Of a stretch of DNA of 56,443 bases, positions 8,444 through 16,344 are shown in pieces. The notes under the pieces were generated by a model. It searched no databases. It had not been told where the DNA came from and saw only the letters and a program-made list of their open reading frames with translations. Origin of the DNA: Bacteroidales bacterium (GTDB lineage Bacteria > Bacteroidota > Bacteroidia > Bacteroidales > UBA932); the NCBI GenBank assembly GCA_017934185.1, contig JAGBJY010000055.1:1-56443 (forward strand), written 5' to 3'. Made by a program: the position numbers and the translations under genes. The first letter of the stretch is position 1. Each line of letters starts with the position of its first letter.

Positions 8444-9010
8444 TTAAAATCTGAAACCAATACCAATTCTTCCGCCGCGGATAATATTGCCATAGCACAA
8501 TTCGGCGGTGCCATATACCCGTTGTCCGCCCCATTCACAGCCGATGGGAACCAGGTCCCAAGCAAACTGGACGGGTGCTCCCGTGTACGCTCCGGCATTG
8601 ATGATGATGCCGGCTGCGGCTTTTCCGTACAGGCGGAAATGGCGGGGACTGGGAATGCGGAACTTGGCTTCCGGCAGCACGGAGAAGATCTCCTTGGACT
8701 GTTTGGGATCTGTCTGGATGCCGTTGACGGTGCGCCACGTGAGGGTGTTCAGATGGGCGTAATTGGCCTGGGCGCCCACCTCCAGCCAGGGCAGCACCGC
8801 GAAATTGTACTCTACGGTAGCGGTGGGGCCGCTGTTAATCTGGTAATGAGGCTCGTACATGCTGTAAAGGTCTGATGTATAGCTTTCTGTACGGGTTTCC
8901 TGGTATTCTGCATTGAAGCCGCCTATATACACATTGATGTGATGCGGACCCTGCGCCCAGATTGAGGCGCACAGAAAAACTCCTGCAAGGAGCGAAAAGA
9001 CTTTCTTCAT
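8444..9010 (-). CDS. Outer membrane beta-barrel protein, OmpW/opacity-like
   Basis: A 188-residue protein with a signal peptide (MKKVFSLLAGVFLCASIWAQ). The mature part alternates hydrophobic and polar residues in strand-length blocks (for example VEYNFAVLPWLEVGAQANYA and FRLYGKAAAGIIINAGAY) and ends ...GIGFRF, a C-terminal aromatic as in barrels recognised by the BAM complex. I cannot name a subfamily. An in-frame ATG six bases upstream (9016) is an alternative start. It is cotranscribed with the lipoprotein gene at 7767-8438 and divergent from rpsP. Confidence 0.78.
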   Translation of the reverse strand: MKKVFSLLAGVFLCASIWAQGPHHINVYIGGFNAEYQETRTESYTSDLYSMYEPHYQINSGPTATVEYNFAVLPWLEVGAQANYAHLNTLTWRTVNGIQTDPKQSKEIFSVLPEAKFRIPSPRHFRLYGKAAAGIIINAGAYTGAPVQFAWDLVPIGCEWGGQRVYGTAELCYGNIIRGGRIGIGFRF

Positions 9011-9073
9011 AGTCATCAAAAATTTCTTGATAAACCCGGCCGATGGGCAATTCTTGCATCGGCCCTGAAAATT

Positions 9074-9106
9074 TTTGCGAAGATACAAAAAAATTGCGTA
9101 TCTTTG
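9074..9106. promoter_or_regulatory. rpsP promoter with mirrored minus-strand box
   Basis: Plus strand: TTTG (9074-9077), 21 bases, TATCTTTG (9099-9106), a strong match, leading to rpsP at 9159. Minus strand: TATCTTCG (9085 to 9078) for the beta-barrel gene. The two boxes form an inverted repeat 13 bases apart. A second inverted pair, GGCCGATG (9038-9045) and CATCGGCC (9057-9064), lies in the minus-strand leader. Confidence 0.65.
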
Positions 9107-9158
9107 CAGGCTCCCACGAGTTGGGGCAATACGTTTAACAAATTAATACAGATTCACA

Positions 9159-9701
9159 ATGGCTGTTAAAATCAGACTTCAGCGCCACGGTAAGAAGAAT
9201 TTCGCATTCTTCCACATTGTTGTGGCCGATTCCCGCGCACCGCGCGACGGTAAATTCATCGAGCAGCTTGGCTCCTACAACCCCAACACCAACCCTGCCA
9301 CCATCGTCCTTAACGGTGAAAAGGCCCTGGCTTGGCTCAAGGTAGGTGCCCAGCCCACCCTTACTGCCCGCCGTATCCTCTCCTATGAGGGCGTTCTCCT
9401 TCGCAAGCACCTCTCCGAGGGTGTAGCCAAGGGTGCTCTCACCGAGGCTGCCGCCGACGCAAAATTCGCTGCCTGGAAAGCCCAGCGCGACGAAAAGATT
9501 GCTGCCAAGAAGGCTGGCATCAAGAACGAGGCTATCGCTGCTGCCCAGAGTGCCAAAAAGCATGAGGCAGAGGTGAATGAGGCCCGTGCCAAGGCTATTG
9601 CCGCCAAGAAAGCAGAGGCCGAAGAAGCTGCCCGCAAGGCCGCCGAGGAAGCTGCTGCCCAGGCTGCAACCGCCGAACCTGTTGAGACGCCTGCAGAGTA
9701 A
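9159..9701 (+). CDS. rpsP: 30S ribosomal protein S16
   Basis: A 180-residue protein. The first 80 residues or so are a standard S16: [35 protein letters not shown]. From about residue 110 there is a long tail of Ala, Lys and Glu, predicted to be helical; such extended S16 tails are usual in Bacteroidota, while the E. coli protein is about 82 residues. It binds 16S rRNA early in small-subunit assembly. The stop TAA is followed directly by the rimM ATG, so the genes are translationally linked. Confidence 0.97.
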   Translation: MAVKIRLQRHGKKNFAFFHIVVADSRAPRDGKFIEQLGSYNPNTNPATIVLNGEKALAWLKVGAQPTLTARRILSYEGVLLRKHLSEGVAKGALTEAAADAKFAAWKAQRDEKIAAKKAGIKNEAIAAAQSAKKHEAEVNEARAKAIAAKKAEAEEAARKAAEEAAAQAATAEPVETPAE

Positions 9702-10181
9702 ATGCAGCGCATCGGCCAGGTTCTCAAATCCAATGGGAAAGATGGCGGCGTGCTTGTAAGCTTCCCCGACATCGACCTTGAGGATCTTGACCTTCAGGAA
9801 CCGGTGTTCATCGAATTCGATGGGCTGCCGGTTCCCTTCTTTTTTGAGTCTTTTACCCGCAGGGGCACCTCCAGGGCCATAGTCACTTTAACCGGCATCC
9901 ATTCCCTGAAAGACGCCGAAGAAGTGTGCGGCAAGGCCCTTTTTGCCGACTATTTCGAGGAAGAAGCCGATGAAGACCTCACCGGCTGGACCGTCCGGGA
10001 CGCCGACGGCACCCTCGTGGGAACGGTTTCCGACTACGAAGACATCCCCGGCAACACCTGTCTCTGGGTCCGCCGCCCGGACGGAACGGAGGTCCTTCTT
10101 CCTTTTCACGAAGACCTTGTCCTCGGCCTGGATGAAAAATCCGGGACACTCACGCTGAGCATCCCGGACGGTCTTTTATAA
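9702..10181 (+). CDS. rimM: Ribosome maturation factor RimM
   Basis: A 159-residue protein with the two RimM parts: an N-terminal beta-barrel (MQRIGQVLKSNGKDGGVLV, then PVFIEFDGLPVPFFFESF) and a PRC-barrel-like C-terminal domain (LTGWTVRDADGTLVGTVSDY, then PGNTCLWVRRPDGTEVLLPF). RimM binds S19 and helps mature the 30S head. The gene starts on the base after the rpsP stop. It ends tail to tail with xylA, 9 bases apart, and no hairpin is evident between them. Confidence 0.93.
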   Translation: MQRIGQVLKSNGKDGGVLVSFPDIDLEDLDLQEPVFIEFDGLPVPFFFESFTRRGTSRAIVTLTGIHSLKDAEEVCGKALFADYFEEEADEDLTGWTVRDADGTLVGTVSDYEDIPGNTCLWVRRPDGTEVLLPFHEDLVLGLDEKSGTLTLSIPDGLL

Positions 10182-10190
10182 GCGCCTGTT

Positions 10191-11507
10191 TTATTTTGCG
10201 TAGAGGTTCAGCAGGGTCTCGTAGAGTTCCTGCTTGCCGGAGGCTACGGTGGGCTCACCGGCGGCTTTTGCGTAGTCGTAGAGCTCTTCGAGCGTGGCTT
10301 TGCCTTCCTCGAATTTCTTGCCAAGACCGCTGTCAAAGCTGGCGTAGCGCTCCTTCACCATCTGGCACAGCGGGCTCTCTTCCAGCACGGCGGCGGCATT
10401 CAGCAGGGCGTGGGCCATGGCATCCATGGCGCTGATGTGGGCAATGAAGATATCTTCCGGATCGGTGGAAGAGCGGCGGAGCTTGGCGTCAAAGTTGGTG
10501 CCGCCGTTTCCGAAACCGCCGTTGAGGAGCACCTGCATCATGGCCTGGGTGAGGTCATAGGCATCTACCGGGAACTGGTCGGTGTCCCAGCCGTTCTGGG
10601 CGTCGCCGCGGTTGGCGTCGATAGAGCCCAGGAAGCCGTTCTCACGGGCCACGGTGAGCTCATGCTCGAAGGTGTGGCCGGCAAGCGTTGCATGGTTCAC
10701 CTCAATGTTCACCTTGAAGTCCTTATCCAGTCCGTTGGCACGCAGGAAGCCGATAACCGTCTCGGTATCAACGTCATACTGGTGCTTGGTGGGCTCCATG
10801 GGCTTGGGCTCGATGAGGAAGGTGCCCTTGAAACCCTTGGCGCGGGCATAGTCGCGGGCGGCGGTGAGGAGCTTGGCCAGGTGGTCCGTCTCCCGCTGCA
10901 TCTGGGTGTTCAGAAGGGTGTAATATCCTTCACGGCCGCCCCAGAACACATAGTTGGCGCCGCCCAGCTTGATGGTGGCGTCCAGGGCGCTTTTGATCTG
11001 TACGGCAGCACGGGCCACCACGTCAAACTGCGGGTTGGTGGCGGCGCCGTTCATATAGCGCTTGTTTCCAAACACATTGGCGGTTCCCCAAAGGTTCTTG
11101 ATGCCGGTTTCCTGCATCTTCACCAGCAGGTAATCCGTGATGTCCTTCATGCGGGCCTCGTACTCGGCAATGTCGCCGCAGTCTTCCACCAGGTCCACAT
11201 CATGGAAGCAGAAGTACTCGATGCCCAGTTTCTGCATAATCTCGAAGCCGGCATCGGCCTTGGCTTTCGCGCGGCAATAGGGGCATTCGCCCTTGTCCCA
11301 TTCGTAGGAGCGGGTTTGTCCGCCGAAGGGGTCGCCGGAGGCCTGGCCCAGCGTGTGCCACCAGGCCATGGCAAATTTGAGCCACTCCTTCATGGGTTTG
11401 CCCATGACTACGCGGGTGGCGTCATAATAATGGAAAGCAAGGGGATTCTTGCTCTGGGTTCCTTCAAAGGGAATCTTTCCGATTTGAGGAAAATACTCTT
11501 TTGCCAT
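10191..11507 (-). CDS. xylA: Xylose isomerase
   Basis: A 438-residue enzyme, the usual length for class II xylose isomerases. Visible motifs: [11 protein letters not shown] (active-site His and Asp region), [34 protein letters not shown] and [19 protein letters not shown], which carry the metal ligands. It converts D-xylose to D-xylulose in the cytoplasm. It begins 3 bases after the xylB stop, forming a xylB-xylA operon driven from 13005-13035. The pair gives xylose entry into the pentose phosphate pathway; no xylose transporter lies nearby. Confidence 0.97.
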   Translation of the reverse strand: MAKEYFPQIGKIPFEGTQSKNPLAFHYYDATRVVMGKPMKEWLKFAMAWWHTLGQASGDPFGGQTRSYEWDKGECPYCRAKAKADAGFEIMQKLGIEYFCFHDVDLVEDCGDIAEYEARMKDITDYLLVKMQETGIKNLWGTANVFGNKRYMNGAATNPQFDVVARAAVQIKSALDATIKLGGANYVFWGGREGYYTLLNTQMQRETDHLAKLLTAARDYARAKGFKGTFLIEPKPMEPTKHQYDVDTETVIGFLRANGLDKDFKVNIEVNHATLAGHTFEHELTVARENGFLGSIDANRGDAQNGWDTDQFPVDAYDLTQAMMQVLLNGGFGNGGTNFDAKLRRSSTDPEDIFIAHISAMDAMAHALLNAAAVLEESPLCQMVKERYASFDSGLGKKFEEGKATLEELYDYAKAAGEPTVASGKQELYETLLNLYAK

Positions 11508-11510
11508 AAA

Positions 11511-12977
11511 TTATAGTGTTAAATATGATTTCCAACGTTCGTAGGCTTCCCGATAGGCCTCCTGATGGTCCGGCAGGACCACCTCCAGCCGCTCAAGGGT
11601 GGTAAAAGCCTCGGCCGCATTCTTATAAATGCCTGCACCGATACCCGCTCCCTTGGCGGCTCCGGCCGAGCCTTCGGTGTTGTAAAGCTCGATGGTGGCT
11701 CCGCTCACGCCCGCAAGCGTGTCCCGGAACAGCTTGCTCTGGAACATGTTGGCCTCTCCGGCGTGAATTTTGTCCACTTTGAGGCCCATCTGCTCCATGA
11801 TTTCTATGCCGTACTGGAAGGAGAACACAATGCCCTCCTGCGCCGCGCGCAGCAGCTCCGCTTTGCCATGCAGATTGAAGTTCACGCCGTGGATGCTGCA
11901 TCCGCAGTCCTGGTTCCGGAGCATGCGCTCGGCGCCGTTGCCGAAAGGCAGGATGGAAATGCCCTCCGAGCCGATGGGAACTTTTTGGGCCAGCGTGTTC
12001 ATCTGGGGGTAGGAGATGCCTTCGGGGGCTACGTTACGGCGCATCCAGGAGTTCAGGATGCCGGTACCGTTGATGCACAGAAGCACCCCCAGGCGCGGAT
12101 CCGCGGCGCTGTGGTTCACATGGGCAAAGGTGTTCACGCGGGACTTAGGGTCATAGTTCACCTGGTCGATGATGCCGTATACCACGCCGGAGGTGCCGGC
12201 TGTGGAAGCGATTTCTCCAGGGTTGAACACGCCAAGGCTCAACGCATTATTGGGCTGGTCGCCGGCGCGGTAGGTCACGGGCGTGCCTTCCTTGAGGCCC
12301 AGCTCTTCGGCGGCTTTGCGGGAAACGGTGCCCTGCACGCCGAAGGTGGGGCGGCGCTGCGCCAGGATGCTTTCGTCAAAGCCGAAGGCGGCGAGCAGTT
12401 CGGCCGAAGGGGCATCGGCCTGGAAATCCCAGAAAATGCCCTCGGAGAGGCCGCTCACCGTGGTGCAGACGGTGTCTGTGAGGCGCATGGCAATGTAGTC
12501 GCCGGGGAGCATGATTTTCCAGATGCGGCGGTACAGTTCCGCTTCGTTGTCCTTGATCCAGGCCAGTTTGGCGGCGGTGAAGTTGCCGGGAGCGTTCAGC
12601 AGGTGCTCCAGGCACCACTGTTCTCCCAAAATTTCCTGTGCCTTCTGTCCGTAAGGGACTGCACGGGAATCGCACCAGATAATGGAGGGCCGAAGCACGT
12701 TGCGGTCTTTGTCCACGCACACCAGGCCGTGCATCTGATAGGAAATGCCGATGGCCTTGATATCGGCCGCGTCCACCTCTTGTAAGAGCCTCTGGGTTAC
12801 TACTTTAAGGTCTCCCCACCACATGCGGGGCTCTTGCTCGGCCCAACCGGCCTTTTTGGAGATGATGGGCGCCTCATGCTCCGGGAAGGAGGCAAAAGCA
12901 ACGGTCTTTCCCGTCTGGGCATCCACTACGGACCCCTTCACGGAGGAACTCCCTATGTCGTAACCTAAGAGGTACAT
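11511..12977 (-). CDS. xylB: Xylulokinase
   Basis: A 488-residue FGGY-family kinase. The N-terminal ATPase-fold motif YDIGSSSVKGSVVD is at residues 5-18, the substrate-loop region YQMHGLVCVDK is near residue 82, and the C-terminal FGGY domain contains TAGTSGVVYG and GAAKGAGIGAGIY. It phosphorylates D-xylulose to D-xylulose-5-phosphate. Encoded first in the operon with xylA, the reverse of the E. coli order. Confidence 0.95.
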   Translation of the reverse strand: MYLLGYDIGSSSVKGSVVDAQTGKTVAFASFPEHEAPIISKKAGWAEQEPRMWWGDLKVVTQRLLQEVDAADIKAIGISYQMHGLVCVDKDRNVLRPSIIWCDSRAVPYGQKAQEILGEQWCLEHLLNAPGNFTAAKLAWIKDNEAELYRRIWKIMLPGDYIAMRLTDTVCTTVSGLSEGIFWDFQADAPSAELLAAFGFDESILAQRRPTFGVQGTVSRKAAEELGLKEGTPVTYRAGDQPNNALSLGVFNPGEIASTAGTSGVVYGIIDQVNYDPKSRVNTFAHVNHSAADPRLGVLLCINGTGILNSWMRRNVAPEGISYPQMNTLAQKVPIGSEGISILPFGNGAERMLRNQDCGCSIHGVNFNLHGKAELLRAAQEGIVFSFQYGIEIMEQMGLKVDKIHAGEANMFQSKLFRDTLAGVSGATIELYNTEGSAGAAKGAGIGAGIYKNAAEAFTTLERLEVVLPDHQEAYREAYERWKSYLTL

Positions 12978-13004
12978 GGTTAAAAGGTTTTAGCTTTAAG
13001 AATG

Positions 13005-13035
13005 CAAAAATACGCAATCTTATTGGTATTTCAAA
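13005..13035 (-). promoter_or_regulatory. Promoter of xylB-xylA
   Basis: On the minus strand TTTG (13035 to 13032), 19 bases, TATTTTTG (13012 to 13005). The predicted start is about 20 bases before the xylB ATG at 12977. No separate operator repeat is obvious. Confidence 0.65.
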
Positions 13036-13043
13036 GAAAAAAA

Positions 13044-13697
13044 TCAAAGGAAAACACCATCCTTCATTTGGCAGGTACGGTCGCATAGGGCGGCCAGGGC
13101 AGGGTCGTGCGTGACCAGGACAATGGTCTGCCCCAGGGCGTCCCGCAGGCTGAAAAACAGGCGGTGGATTTCTTCTTTGGTGCGGCTGTCCAGGTTGCCG
13201 GTGGGTTCATCGGCCAGGAGGATGGCCGGCCGCTGCATGAGGGCGCGGGCAATGGCTACGCGCTGCTGTTCACCGCCGGAGAGTTCCGAGGGTTTGTGCG
13301 TGCTGCGCTGGGACAGGCCCACGGTCTCCAGCAGCTCCAGCGCGCGTTTTTTGGCTTCGGAAGTGCCGCTGCCGCCAATGAGGGCGGGAATCATCACGTT
13401 CTCCAGCGCCGTGAATTCCGGCAGCAGGTGGTGTGCCTGGAACACAAAGCCTATCTGCTTGTTGCGAAAGGCCGATAAATCCCTGCTGCTCAGTCCGAAA
13501 GGCTGGGCTCCGTCAATGGTGAGCGTCCCTGCATCGGGGGTGGAAAGCGTGCCCAAAATCTGCAACAAGGTAGATTTTCCCGCTCCGGAAGCCCCGGTGA
13601 TGGCCACCACCTCTCCTTTTTCCACACAAAAATCTACGCCTTTCAGCACCTCCAGCGGCCCGAAATGCTTTTTTATCCCTTTTGCATCGATTACCAT
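13044..13697 (-). CDS. ABC transporter ATP-binding protein, LolD-like
   Basis: A 217-residue ATPase. Walker [10 protein letters not shown] at residues 35-43, Q-loop in [10 protein letters not shown], signature [15 protein letters not shown], Walker [13 protein letters not shown] and a switch His in VLVTHD. The LolD/MacB/FtsE class is clear from the signature and length. No permease gene is adjacent, so its partner (a LolCE-type lipoprotein releaser or a MacB-type exporter) must lie elsewhere. The TATCTTTG box at 13710-13703 ends only 5 bases before the ATG, so the mRNA could be leaderless. Confidence 0.88.
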   Translation of the reverse strand: MVIDAKGIKKHFGPLEVLKGVDFCVEKGEVVAITGASGAGKSTLLQILGTLSTPDAGTLTIDGAQPFGLSSRDLSAFRNKQIGFVFQAHHLLPEFTALENVMIPALIGGSGTSEAKKRALELLETVGLSQRSTHKPSELSGGEQQRVAIARALMQRPAILLADEPTGNLDSRTKEEIHRLFFSLRDALGQTIVLVTHDPALAALCDRTCQMKDGVFL

Positions 13698-13699
13698 AG

Positions 13700-13730
13700 T
13701 TGCAAAGATACAAAAATTAGCTTACATTTG
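13700..13730. promoter_or_regulatory. Divergent promoters of tRNA-Pro and the LolD-like gene
   Basis: Plus strand: TTG (13700-13702), 20 bases, TACATTTG (13723-13730), start about 13737, five bases before tRNA-Pro. Minus strand: TATCTTTG (13710 to 13703). The boxes are back to back, 12 bases apart. Confidence 0.68.
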
Positions 13731-13741
13731 CAGTCCCTTTT

Positions 13742-13815
13742 CGGGGTGTGGCGCAGTTGGCTAGCGCATCTGCTTTGGGAGCAGAGGGTCGTGTGTTCGA
13801 GTCACATCACCCCGA
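13742..13815 (+). tRNA. tRNA-Pro, anticodon TGG
   Basis: Acceptor CGGGGTG (13742-13748) pairs with CACCCCG (13808-13814), discriminator A at 13815. The D arm GGCGCAGTTGGCTAGCGC, anticodon arm TCTGC-TTTGGGA-GCAGA (anticodon TGG) and TTCGAGT T-loop are all in place. CCA is not encoded. It reads CCA/CCG and by wobble other proline codons. Confidence 0.96.
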
Positions 13816-13817
13816 CG

Positions 13818-13843
13818 AAAAATGCCAGGCGAAGAACCTGGCA
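13818..13843 (-). terminator. Hairpin terminator of the CpxP-like gene
   Basis: TGCCAGG (13823-13829) pairs with CCTGGCA (13837-13843). On the minus strand a run of five T follows (A-run at 13818-13822). It ends the leftward operon whose last stop is at 13865 and sits 3 bases past tRNA-Pro, for which it may also act. Confidence 0.65.
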
Positions 13844-13864
13844 GATAAAGTGACGAAGGGCCGA

Positions 13865-14392
13865 TTAGGCTTCCGGTACGGGAGCGGGCTTGTTGCCGCC
13901 GCGTCCACCGGGACGTCCGGGTCCCTGCGGGCCGCCCTGGCCCTTGCCCAGTTTGCCGATTTGCTGATGGCGGAACTTCTCTTCGGCCAGGATCAGCTTG
14001 GCTACCTTGTTCACCGGAAGGACTTTCTTGTAGCTCTTCACGGCATCGGCCTCAAAGGCTTCCCCGGCCTTCTTGGAGGACAGGTAGGCGTCCAGCAGGG
14101 CGGCGGCGTTTTCCCCGTCGGCCCCTTCCTGAAGGGCCTTGAAGGCATCGGCGCTGGCCTTGAAGGCTTCGCGGCGCTTGGCCTGCACCTCATTGTAAAC
14201 GGGCCAGAAGGCTTGGGCTTCGGCTTCTGTAAGGTCAAGTTCGGAGGTTATGAAGGCCACTTGCTCGGCGCGCACCTTTTCGCGCCAGTCGTTTTTGTTA
14301 CCATTTTTCTTGGCGTGGCCTTTCTGGCCCTGCGCAAATGCCATGACACCCACCAGAGTGAAGGCAAGGAGTACACTAATAACTTTCTTCAT
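13865..14392 (-). CDS. Periplasmic CpxP/Spy-like protein
   Basis: A 175-residue secreted protein: signal peptide to about residue 21 (VGVMAFAQ), then a charged helical region with FITSELDLTEAEAQAFWPVYNE near residues 48-70 (given in part), the pattern of Spy/CpxP-like proteins with an LTxxQ-like helix, and a Pro/Gly-rich end. Members act as ATP-independent periplasmic chaperones or envelope stress sensors. The gene overlaps the preceding small membrane-protein gene by 17 bases. In related genomes this pair normally follows an ECF sigma factor gene; here none is adjacent. Confidence 0.78.
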   Translation of the reverse strand: MKKVISVLLAFTLVGVMAFAQGQKGHAKKNGNKNDWREKVRAEQVAFITSELDLTEAEAQAFWPVYNEVQAKRREAFKASADAFKALQEGADGENAAALLDAYLSSKKAGEAFEADAVKSYKKVLPVNKVAKLILAEEKFRHQQIGKLGKGQGGPQGPGRPGGRGGNKPAPVPEA

Positions 14393-14744
14393 AATCCATG
14401 TTTTCTAATTGTTCAACGGAAACGTTTTCTGCCAGAAGGAAACTGACAATCTCCTCTTCTGAAAGCTCCGTGGGCTCCACCAGCTCTATGAGTCCGTCCG
14501 GATCCAGGGACTGGCTCAGGTAAGCGATGTAATCCCAGTTGCTTTCTTCCTCAGGCGCTGCAGCCTTCCTGAAGATGAAGTTCCCCATGGCTACCAGCAC
14601 CGCCAGGGAGGCAGCATAAGCAATCCACGGCGAGACCCTCTGCACCATAGTAACGCGCTGGGGTTTGCCGGGGATGGCCTGGAGCCTTTCCTGGAGGTCC
14701 TGGAAATAACCGTTGGGAGTGGATATGTCTGTTTTCTTTGTCAT
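14376..14744 (-). CDS. Small membrane protein, probable anti-sigma-like partner
   Basis: A 122-residue protein with one membrane segment near residues 43-60 (WIAYAASLAVLVAMGNFIF). The N-terminal part has PNGYFQDLQERLQAIPGK, a cytoplasmic motif seen in small proteins encoded between an ECF sigma factor and a Spy-like protein in Bacteroidales. The C-terminal part is acidic and would be periplasmic. An anti-sigma role is inferred from topology and usual context only. ATG 14744 is preferred; a GTG at 14762 would add six residues. It overlaps the next gene by 17 bases. Confidence 0.62.
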   Translation of the reverse strand: MTKKTDISTPNGYFQDLQERLQAIPGKPQRVTMVQRVSPWIAYAASLAVLVAMGNFIFRKAAAPEEESNWDYIAYLSQSLDPDGLIELVEPTELSEEEIVSFLLAENVSVEQLENMDYEESY

Positions 14745-14779
14745 AACTGCCTTCTTTGACACCTGCTCAGCGCGAAAGT

Positions 14780-16225
14780 TTAAAATGAGTGAGAAAATAA
14801 TTGGTCCATTATCACTTGCTTCTGAACAATACCGCTGTACTTTCCATAAGCGACGCCATAAGTGGTAACCATGGTAAAGTGGGTCCTCTGCTTCGGGGAG
14901 AGTGTCTTCCCTATAGAATCCAGCCTTTTTCTGATTCTTAAATTTTCTTCTTTGTCAATTACGTATGAATCCCCGGAGAATTTCATTTCACAGAGATTGA
15001 CTATGTTGTCCGCCCGTGAAATTAGAAGGTCAATCTGAGCACCATCATTATTGTCGTCGCCTTTAACATTCCATGCCGATGTTTTTGTCTTCACTCCATC
15101 AATTCCCAAAGCTCTCTTTATTTGTGGAATGTGCTGCCAACACACTTCTTCGAAAGCAATACCCCTCCAACTTCTCATTATATCGGAAGTTATGGAGTCC
15201 GACATGAAACTTTCATCCTCTTTTTGGGGCTCGACATACTTTATCCAGAACAAGCAGAAATTATCAATCAGTTTATACCGTTCCACCGCACCCTTCTCCC
15301 CGTAAGGCGTATATCTGAGAATGAAGTCGCTTTCCGCAAGCGCTGACAGTGTGTCTGATAACCCCCCACCATAAGGAATACCTGTCGCCTTGGAAATATC
15401 TTCCCTTGTGAATCCGCTATGCCGGGTTGCCAGGAAGCGGATAATCTTCTTACAATCTTCAGAATTCCTAAAGATTGCGCGAAACAGCTTGTTGAATTCA
15501 TCGTTGAGTTTTGGTCTCGGACCGAAGAGTATACTGTCCGTATTACCCTCGAAACTAAGGCCCTTTCTGAATTGCCTCAGGTAGTAAGGAATTCCGCCAA
15601 ATACCATATAAGTCTGCACAATGTCGTAGCGTGAAAGCTCAATACCTTCATGTTCAAAGTATTCTTCGCAATTACCAAGCGTGAAAGGGGAAAGTTTTAT
15701 TTCTTGGGTTGATCTTCCGTATAATCCTCCTTCATTATGAGATATATTGTCAAGAATCCAGGAAGTGGCACTGCCGCATACAACCAACATTATATTGTCA
15801 TGATCACTGCACCAGCCATTCCAGAATCCTTCAAATGCAGAAAGAAAGCCGGACTTTGGCGTATCCATCCAGGGTAATTCATCCAGAAAAACGACTTGGC
15901 GGGAGCCGTTATCCTTTTGTATCAACAGTTGTTCAAGATAGTAAAAGGCCTCCATCCAGCTTTTTGGCTTTTGAATTCCCTCCATACCGTGACTTAATAG
16001 AGAGAAGTAAAAACTCTCCAATTGTATCTGTTTCGGATTCTTTTCGCCTTCTTCCGGAAAAATGCCCGTATGATGGAAAGATATCCTTCCTTTCAGTGCT
16101 TGAGTTACCAGGAAAGTTTTTCCCACGCGGCGTCTTCCATAAATGACAACAAATTCCGGCCGTCCGCTTCTGTAGATGCGTTCCAACTCTTCAACTTCGT
16201 ATTGTCTTCCGATTAAGTTATGCAT
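14780..16225 (-). CDS. AAA-type ATPase with DUF234-like C-terminus
   Basis: A 481-residue protein. Walker A YGRRRVGKT at residues 29-37, Walker B VVFLDELPWMD near 118-128, then the arginine-containing region, a winged-helix part (HSGFTREDISKATGIPYGGG) and a C-terminal nuclease-like DUF234 stretch (AQIDLLISRADNIVNLCEMK with Asp, Glu and Lys in restriction-fold spacing). The family is common in Bacteroidales and archaea with no agreed function. ATG 16225 (MHNLIGRQYE) is chosen: the -7 box is at 16255-16248. Base composition is clearly richer in A and T than all flanking genes, a sign of horizontal transfer. Confidence 0.85.
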   Translation of the reverse strand: MHNLIGRQYEVEELERIYRSGRPEFVVIYGRRRVGKTFLVTQALKGRISFHHTGIFPEEGEKNPKQIQLESFYFSLLSHGMEGIQKPKSWMEAFYYLEQLLIQKDNGSRQVVFLDELPWMDTPKSGFLSAFEGFWNGWCSDHDNIMLVVCGSATSWILDNISHNEGGLYGRSTQEIKLSPFTLGNCEEYFEHEGIELSRYDIVQTYMVFGGIPYYLRQFRKGLSFEGNTDSILFGPRPKLNDEFNKLFRAIFRNSEDCKKIIRFLATRHSGFTREDISKATGIPYGGGLSDTLSALAESDFILRYTPYGEKGAVERYKLIDNFCLFWIKYVEPQKEDESFMSDSITSDIMRSWRGIAFEEVCWQHIPQIKRALGIDGVKTKTSAWNVKGDDNNDGAQIDLLISRADNIVNLCEMKFSGDSYVIDKEENLRIRKRLDSIGKTLSPKQRTHFTMVTTYGVAYGKYSGIVQKQVIMDQLFSHSF

Positions 16226-16247
16226 AATATCATTGGATAAGTTGCCA

Positions 16248-16279
16248 CAAATGTACAAAAAATACGCAACCTGGCAAAA
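16248..16279 (-). promoter_or_regulatory. Promoter of the AAA ATPase gene
   Basis: On the minus strand TTTTG (16279 to 16275), 19 bases, TACATTTG (16255 to 16248). The start would lie about 15 bases before the ATG. The TTGCCA/TGGCAA word occurs several times between 16243 and 16305 and could be an operator. Confidence 0.62.
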
Positions 16280-16344
16280 TATCCAGTAGATAATTTGCCA
16301 AACATTGGTATTTTATGTTAAGTATGGCAGATTATCTGCTATGT

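Noticed and set aside
10410-12785. Long plus-strand frames opposite xylA and xylB
   Set aside because: Both minus-strand genes have full active-site motifs and tight operon spacing, so the opposite frames are shadows.
14762-14780. Residual 3' end of a sigma factor gene before the small membrane protein
   Set aside because: The 35 bases between the ATPase stop and the next start show no recognisable sigma region 4 residues.
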